Below are positions 1-7,000 of a stretch of 10,685 nucleotides of DNA, piece after piece. The notes beneath the pieces are model-generated. The model worked only from the letters and a program-made list of their open reading frames with translations. It did no database searches and had not been told where the DNA came from. Every line of letters begins with the position of its first letter. Position 1 is the stretch's first letter. Both the position numbers and the translations under genes were made by a program. The DNA is taken from contig BEXV01004128.1 of NCBI GenBank assembly GCA_003118195.1, forward strand, positions 11,107-21,791, read 5' to 3'. The DNA comes from Hemicentrotus pulcherrimus. Taxonomy: Eukaryota > Echinodermata > Echinoidea > Camarodonta > Strongylocentrotidae.

Positions 1-20
1 AAAAAAAAAAAAAAAACCAA

Positions 21-131
21 ATGATTATTGTTCAACAAAAAGAACAATTATTCAAATTGTTATGTCCAATGCATGAAGTGGAAGCCATCTTTTTTGCTTG
101 TCGAGAGCCACTGAACGTATTAAAATGGAAG
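21..131 (+). CDS. Possible upstream exon of the DUF6589-type gene
   Basis: An open frame from ATG at 21 runs to a good donor, GGAAG|GTATGC, at 131/132. It holds 37 codons and ends in phase 0, which is the phase needed by the exon starting at 849. Joined, the protein would read ...LNVLKWK then TFQRLNRLGIS. Against this, the window starts with a poly-A run, so neither a promoter nor an upstream acceptor can be judged; the peptide (includes CPMHEVEAIFF) has no motif I recognise; and the frame stays open past the donor. The ATG at 21 could be a true start or just an internal Met. Confidence 0.3.
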
Positions 132-487
132 GTATGCCCCCTGAACGGCGGGAGGGTGGAGCCCCAAGAGCATTTATTAATTAACAAAATGCCACCGACG
201 GGAATTTATAAGGGAGCTGCTAAAGTTTGTTTTGTTTATTTTCTTCTGCATTCGTAATAAGTACACAACTTGCAAAGTATAACATGTACTTTTCGAGAAT
301 GAATAATAGTTTAACAAATATATATGATAATATAAAACATTTATAATGCGCCATGTCTGTAAAAAAATGACACTCCTCGAAAAATAAAAACAAAAACAAA
401 AAGTTGTATGAGTGTGTGTGTGTGTGTAATTGTTTTTTTTGCAGACGTGTATCAATCATATATTATTATCAGATATGATTATTTATG

Positions 488-640
488 TCTGGCGATCGAC
501 CTTTAACGTCACCATCCGAAAGACGTGACTCAGAGCTCGAATTATCTCGGACCTCTGAATAATATTTATTAACTTCCACATGAAGCCGAATTAAAGGCGC
601 AGTATACGCCACAACGCCCGGTTTAAATTTTTCTAAATTC
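488..640 (-). repeat. Possible SINE/MITE fragment
   Basis: On the - strand it reads AGAGGTCCGAGATAATTCGAG, then CACGTCTTTCGGATGGTGAC and GTTAAAGGTCG. The string 'TTCGGATGGGACGTTAAA' followed by GGTC is familiar to me from short interspersed repeats in marine invertebrates. It is also much less AT-rich and more CpG-containing than its surroundings. Recalled, not searched. Confidence 0.3.
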
Positions 641-848
641 TTTTTAAATCGTTCCGTGATTTATGCAAGGGGTGTGAGAATAGCTGCTGAAGTGAAATGG
701 GCTTGAGAAACCTTTATTCTGCTAGTTATATGAAATGAGCATTATTGTCACATATATATTACCAAAACAGTCAAGTGGTAACGGCCCCTCCTTCTCAGTT
801 GCAAAAAAAATACATGTATTTCTATATTGTCTACGCCATTTTTCACAG

Positions 849-1047
849 ACCTTCCAGAGGCTCAACAGGCTTGGGATTTCTACCGGTATCAAGGCTACCA
901 CAAAAACTATAGATGCGTTGAGATCTGAATTCGATGTCACAATTCACCAACAGCGACAGCGAATCACAGAGCTACAGTCAACAAGCCGAAAAGCAAAGAG
1001 GGAACTTTTCAGTGATGAGTGGGAGGATTTGACAGAATGGGTGAAAG
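849..1047 (+). other. Exon: N-terminal LNRLGIS block
   Basis: This exon has a pyrimidine-rich acceptor (CCATTTTTCACAG) and a donor AAAG|GTAGGG. It is 199 bp, entering in phase 0 and leaving in phase 1. It codes TFQRLNRLGISTG, then a Gln/Arg-rich stretch likely to be helical, ending DEWEDLTEWVK. A short block with the pattern L-N-x-L-G-[IL] is, as I recall, typical of the N-terminal part of DUF6589 proteins. The frame is open back to an ATG at 735, but the 735-848 extension is AT-rich and looks intronic, so I place the exon start at the acceptor. Confidence 0.75.
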
Positions 1048-4000
1048 GTAGGGGGAAAAAAATCTAAAATTGAAACAATCAATCAAAATTCATCCTATCT
1101 ATTACTTATTGTGAGAGTTTGCACTGCTCTATTTGGAGTGGCACAGATATAGAGACTCACTTGCAATCGAATCCGCATTTACAAGTTCCCTGATTTGGGT
1201 GAGGGTGCAGAGAGTAGAGTCGTTTACCTTTATCTTTCCTTGCTTTTTACACTACTTGTTTTCTCATTCTCTCTTTCCCCTCTCTTTTTACAATTTTTTA
1301 AAAAATTGTTTATAGTTATGTAAGAAAGAAAAAGGCAAGCAATGGCATTATATGTTGGCATGTAGAAAGACAAGGAATGATAATTATGTTTAGGTCCTAT
1401 GTACAAGGACGAGAGTATAACATATAATGCAGGTTAAAAGAAGTAAATATTTATCTAAAAAGGAAGGGAAGAAAGAGGTAAAAAGAGAGAGAAATAAATA
1501 GAAAGATAGAGAAGCAGAGAAATAGACAAAGGGAGAATTAGATACAGAGTGGGTGAAAGAAAAGGGTGAAGGTGGGACAGCTAGAATGAGAGAGAGAGAG
1601 AGAGAGAGAGAGGGGGGTAGGGAGGGAGGGAAGGAAGGGGGATGATGGTGGGAAGATGGTATAGAGTCATGACATGACTGCTACTCTTAATTCTATTTTT
1701 TTATTCTTGTTAATCCCCTTACAGTGCTAGACGTCACTGATACCCCAATGGATAATTGTGATGACAGCCATGTCGCGGTCTCACAAACAGATACAGGTAA
1801 GCAACAAATGATTAAAAGAAAGATGCAGTATGTTCATCTCTGAATTAAAGGGAGAATTAGAGACAGAGTGGGTGAAAGAAAAGGGTGAAGGTGGGACAGC
1901 TAGAATGAGAGAGAGAGAGAGAGAGAGGGGGGTAGGGAGTGAGGGAAGGATGGGGGATGATGGTGGGAAGATGGTATAGAGTCATGACATCACTGCTACT
2001 CTTAATTCTAGTTTTTTATTCTTGTTAATCCCCTTACAGTGCTAGACGTCACTGATACCCCAATGGATAATTGTGATGACAGCCATGTCGCGGTCTCACA
2101 AACAGATACAGGTAAGCAACAAATGATTAAAAGAAAGATGCAGTATGTTCATCTCTGAATTAAAGGGAGAATTAGAGACAGAGTGGGTGAAAGAAAAGGG
2201 TGAAGGTGGGACAGCTAGAATGAGAGAGAGAGAGAGAGAGAGGGGGGTAGGGAGTGAGGGAAGGATGGGGGATGATGGTGGGAAGATGGTATAGAGTCAT
2301 GACATCACTGCTACTCTTAATTCTAGTTTTTTATTCTTGTTAATCCCCTTACAGTGCTAGACGTCACTGATACCCCAATGGATAATTGTGATGACAGCCA
2401 TGTCGCGGTCTCACAAACAGATACAGGTAAGCAACAAATGATTAAAAGAAAGATGCAGTATGTTCATCTCTGAATTAAAGGGAGAATTAGAGACAGAGTG
2501 GGTGAAAGAAAAGGGTGAAGGTGGGACAGCTAGAATGAGAGAGAGAGAGAGAGAGAGGGGGGTAGGGAGTGAGGGAAGGATGGGGGATGATGGTGGGAAG
2601 ATGGTATAGAGTCATGACATCACTGCTACTCTTAATTCTAGTTTTTTATTCTTGTTAATCCCCTTACAGTGCTAGACGTCACTGATACCCCAATGGATAA
2701 TTGTGATGACAGCCATGTCGCGGTCTCACAAACAGATACAGGTAAGCAACAAATGATTAAAAGAAAGATGCAGTATGTTTATCTCTTAATTGATATTTTA
2801 AGTGCAAATTACTTCAATAACATTAATGACTACTATGTATATATTACAAAAAATAAAACATAGGCCTTAAACTGTAATTGAAAATCGGTAGACACTGTAA
2901 GAAAGAATCGGATAGAGATGTACTTGTACTGAAAAGACACGAAATTAACACATAATTGTCAATTCAATTTGATTTCGCATCTCTTTAAAAACACCTCAGA
3001 AGATATTCAAAAGAATCAGTATAGATTAAACAATACATAATAAACAATATACTTTAAAAAAAAAACATTTATGTGCATGGCAGTATGGAAGAGGGATGAA
3101 GGGTAGTGGATGCAAGGGATTAACAAAGGCCATTGACCTGTCAAGGCTAATTCCCTATTTTATCAAATGCATAAAAAAAGCAAGCAAACAACTATATAAC
3201 ATAACATAATCACATAAAACACAACATGACTACTTACGTTAATCACATAAAAATATATAATAAGAGATGAATGCAAAAATGTCTTGTCAGAATAAAAGCA
3301 AAAATGGTTACTATAATGCAATCATTCAATAGCAATTGTCTAATTATTGTTTTGTACATCCATTATAGGTGAAGAGGCCCCTGACACCCCTCTTAGCCAA
3401 TGGCCCGTTGATCAAAGCCCAAATCCTGACAATAATGATGGATCCTGCCCTAACCTTGATGAAACCATACTTTGTAAGAAGCTGGCATGTTTTATTTTTT
3501 CAATCGTTATTATTGCTCTTCTTTTCCAGTATACCAGTTTGCCTATCTGCATGATGCAGTATGTTTATCTCTTAATTGATATTTTAAGTGCAAATTACTT
3601 CAAATAACATTAATGACTACTATGTATATATTACAAAAAATAAAATAATATATATTCAAGTCTCCGGACATGCAAGGTAAATTAATAAAAATATTGTTGA
3701 TTGAATGAATCTACGATTGATTTTGTTGGCTTTTTAAATTCATAATCCCTGGCAGATGGCCAAACTGATGACACCACAGCAACACCATTGGGATTTACCT
3801 TGACATTTGACAATGTCAACCAGAGGACAAGAACAAGGTTTCATTCAAGTGAGGGAAAAGCCAACAGACAGTTCAACCTGGTGCAATCGTATGGAGAGAT
3901 CGACCATGTTCCATGTTTCCATCTCAGTGATGAGCTTCCATCTTTGGAACTACTATCAAGTATTTGTGGAGATGTCTTTTTGCCCTCAACTAAAGATACT

Positions 4001-7000
4001 GAAAAGCTACGGTAAAATATGTGTACCCGCTGCCTCCCCCCCCCCATCTCTCTCTCTCTCTCTCGACACACACCATCACACACAAGAAGAAAACAAAAAC
4101 ACTTAGGTAATGCAAGAATTGCTTTAATCTTGAAAATTCACTGATAAGGATTTGTTATTCTAACAAACATAATCCATGTACGATATATAATTTAGTAACA
4201 TTCCAAATATCTCCTACATCTTGATTAGAATATAGATTTTCTCTGAAAATCGATCATAACTTTTTTTTATTTTAAGACACATCATTGAGTGACATCAATT
4301 ATTATCTCCTTAGTCTATATTGTCATAAATGCTTTCTCTGATAAGGATTACTGATTCTAACATTATACATATAAGATACATAATTAAAGTGACATTCTAA
4401 ACGTCTCCTTGGTCTTTATCGTCCTATCTTTTCCATAATGTCATCTCAAACATCATTTATTTCAGTTGATGTTTCCAATTTTTTTCTTCTTTCTAAACCT
4501 TACATGATACTTAATTTAAGTTGTGATTCTTGCTAATAACCTTCGAATAAAACTTCACAGGTATGAATATGAAGTGATGATTGCCCGGATACCTTGCAAC
4601 CACATTCCCTGCTTTCGGGATATGAGCATCACTGAGCACATCCCACACCCTCATCTCGCAGAGACAAAGAAGAAGATTGTCATGGTAAATACACATTCTT
4701 ATCAATGTACTTCAATTAGTGTAGGTTTCAACATATTACCATTAAAACATTTTTAAAGATTTATGGACATTATGTCACAATGATATCACCTAAATTTGAT
4801 ATTACTTGTTCTTTTTCATCTTATGACGTATTGCTAACAAATATTTTAGAGCAGTAAAGTTAATACTCTTATTCATGTTACAGAAATAAGTTGCTTATGA
4901 TGTGGCAAGCAATGCAAGAAAGGAAACTTCAATATCAGAAGGTTGATAGGTATTCCATTAAGAAAAATAAAAACAATGATTAGTGTTAAGTGGATTGAGG
5001 ATGTGTAATAGACTGATTGTCTGAATGTCTGTTGATGAGAACTAAAGTCTTCATTAAATGTATATTTATTCTTTAAAGGGAAATCCAACCCTAATTGCAA
5101 GTTGTTCTGAAGGAAAGATGAAAAATCAAAGAAGCAGATAGGTGAAAGTTTGAACAAAATCAGACAATGAATTTATGAAACTATTAATTACTTTACATGA
5201 GGAAATTTGAAATTGGCCGAATATGTAATATCACCGTGATGTAGTATAGGGACAACTCCCTTATTTGCTCCATACACAAAGTGACTCAAATCTCATTTTT
5301 TACAAAATGTTTTATTCAGAAGGATTTTCTTCTTTATGACATTTGTGACATTTATCCTTAAACCTGCAGGTACCGTTAGGAGTGCTTGAAAAAGATGAGA
5401 GCAAAGTCTCCGATATGATCGATGTGTTGGACTATTTGCACAGATACGTTCCAGGAGATAAGTCACCAATCCCTGTGGTTCTGTATGGGGACCAGCTATC
5501 CTGTGAAAGAGTACGTGATGCCATGGGAGCTCGAATCAACGAGGATACACCATGGGATAGACTAAGTGGCTTACTACCATCCATACAGGAGTGGCATAAG
5601 CGCCTTCTTATGTTAGAGGTACCATTTCAGTTTAATTCCCATTTGTTTTTGCTTTTAAATGGTTAACTGCTTGACTTAACTTAAATGGGGCAAAATGAGA
5701 CAAATTGATGTGTATTTCTTTGTGACAATACAGAATGGTGAAATTGAAAGGGTAAATAATAATAATAATGATATTTAATTTTTATAAAGCGCTTAATACA
5801 AATGTCTCTAAGCGCTTTACAAGGGTATAGCAAGCTTTATATATTTTGAAAGTATAGGCCTACATTACAGAATAATGAAAATATGATTTACACATAGGAG
5901 AGCACATGATATGTTGCCATGGTAGCAACATATACAAACATATATATTTTTTTACATTTCCCCTTTGTGTAAAATAGTGCACACTTAATAAAGTAGACCA
6001 CTTGAATTTATTATGGGATTACTTTTGTACTTGCCCATGTTGTCTTAATTTGATACTTAGATAAGAAACAAACACCATTCCTAACTAGAGTTATGATGAT
6101 GAATATATTGATGCGTGCAAAAATAGAACAAAATAGTACATCATCCCATATAAACACACATAATGTGTGTCCGCGCGTTCTTTTAGCAAGACACATTACT
6201 GGAATTCAATCAACACTTTTATTTATGAAAATATGTAATTTTGTATGCAGTCATATATCTAAGCATTTTTATGAACTTTAAATGGATACCAATTATGAAG
6301 GATGTAGGTATATGGCGTAAAGCTGTCCCAAAGTGTCGATAGAGGGGATAACCCACTTCCCAAAAGCACCAACAACAACAACAAAAAACATTTTAAGGGC
6401 AATCTAACCTTGGTAATAAATGTTTTCAAACGGATGTTTGAAAAGTGAGATCACTAAATCTATGCAAATTTCAAATTGGCAATTTGGTCAGTCGATTGAG
6501 ACAAATGATATGGACAACTCTCTCATTTGTTGTGTTCTTACATATCATTATGTTGTGGTTCTTCATCAGTGCATATTCCCTCGGGGCAGTAATCAACATC
6601 TATCATAGATAGTATATTGTTATAGGTCCTCATATAAAGAAAGAAAAAAAATCATTCTGAGTAATACATTTTTTAAAATATGACATTTCAGTCATTTTGT
6701 GTATTGGAGCAAAATGTGGGAGTTGTCCCTATACATCCCTGTAATATTACCTTTTTTTATATGTAATATCTATTCACACATTTTCCCATAACATATTAAT
6801 AATTTTTGCATTTGTTATTTCTTTTTTTACAGGACACATACAAACTACTGTATGATGCAAAAAGTACCAAATCATGTGGGAGTATGTCCTTCATAAGAAC
6901 CAGATATGGGCATACTAATGTTACACCGAAAATCTCCCAGTGTTTCAACTATGCTACAAGCCTCTTGAGGTTTGCAACAGAATCACATGTGGTTGCTGCA

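Larger units (their letters stand above)
1..848 (+). other. Region upstream of the first confident exon
   Basis: It opens with an A16 run. It contains the possible exon at 21-131, a (GT)8 run at about 412-427 followed by an acceptor-like TTTTTTTTGCAG, and a repeat fragment at about 488-640. No clear promoter can be called. If the gene is a transposon, the left terminus may lie here or further left. Confidence 0.5.
5619..6832 (+). other. Largest intron, built mostly of repeat insertions
   Basis: This 1,214-bp noncoding stretch holds an AAT/GCGCTTA element at 5754-5824, a hairpin at 5910-5935, and a foldback MITE-like element at about 6393-6752. It ends in a long T-rich acceptor (CTTTTTTTACAG|GA). 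Short open frames at 6011-6281 and 6420-6608 show no domain. Confidence 0.65.

Noticed and set aside
177..459. Two - strand frames rich in His-Thr
   Set aside because: They are created by the (GT)n microsatellite and flanking T-runs.
500..530. Hammerhead ribozyme core, suggested by CGAAA near ACGTGACTC
   Set aside because: No CTGANGA box in the right place on either strand.
735..848. Extension of the first exon back to ATG at 735
   Set aside because: The sequence is AT-rich, the peptide is unlike the family, and a good acceptor (CATTTTTCACAG) ends at 848.
1587..2560. CRISPR-like regular spacing of repeats
   Set aside because: The 315-bp period, identical 'spacers' and splice sites show a tandem exon duplication in animal DNA.
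3513..3600. Extra exon after the acceptor-like TTTTCCAG at about 3529
   Set aside because: No fitting donor follows, and the frame runs into the 92-bp intronic repeat.
6806..6832. ATG at 6806 as the start of a separate 435-residue gene
   Set aside because: It lies in the polypyrimidine tract of a strong acceptor, and the upstream exons join in frame with family motifs on both sides.
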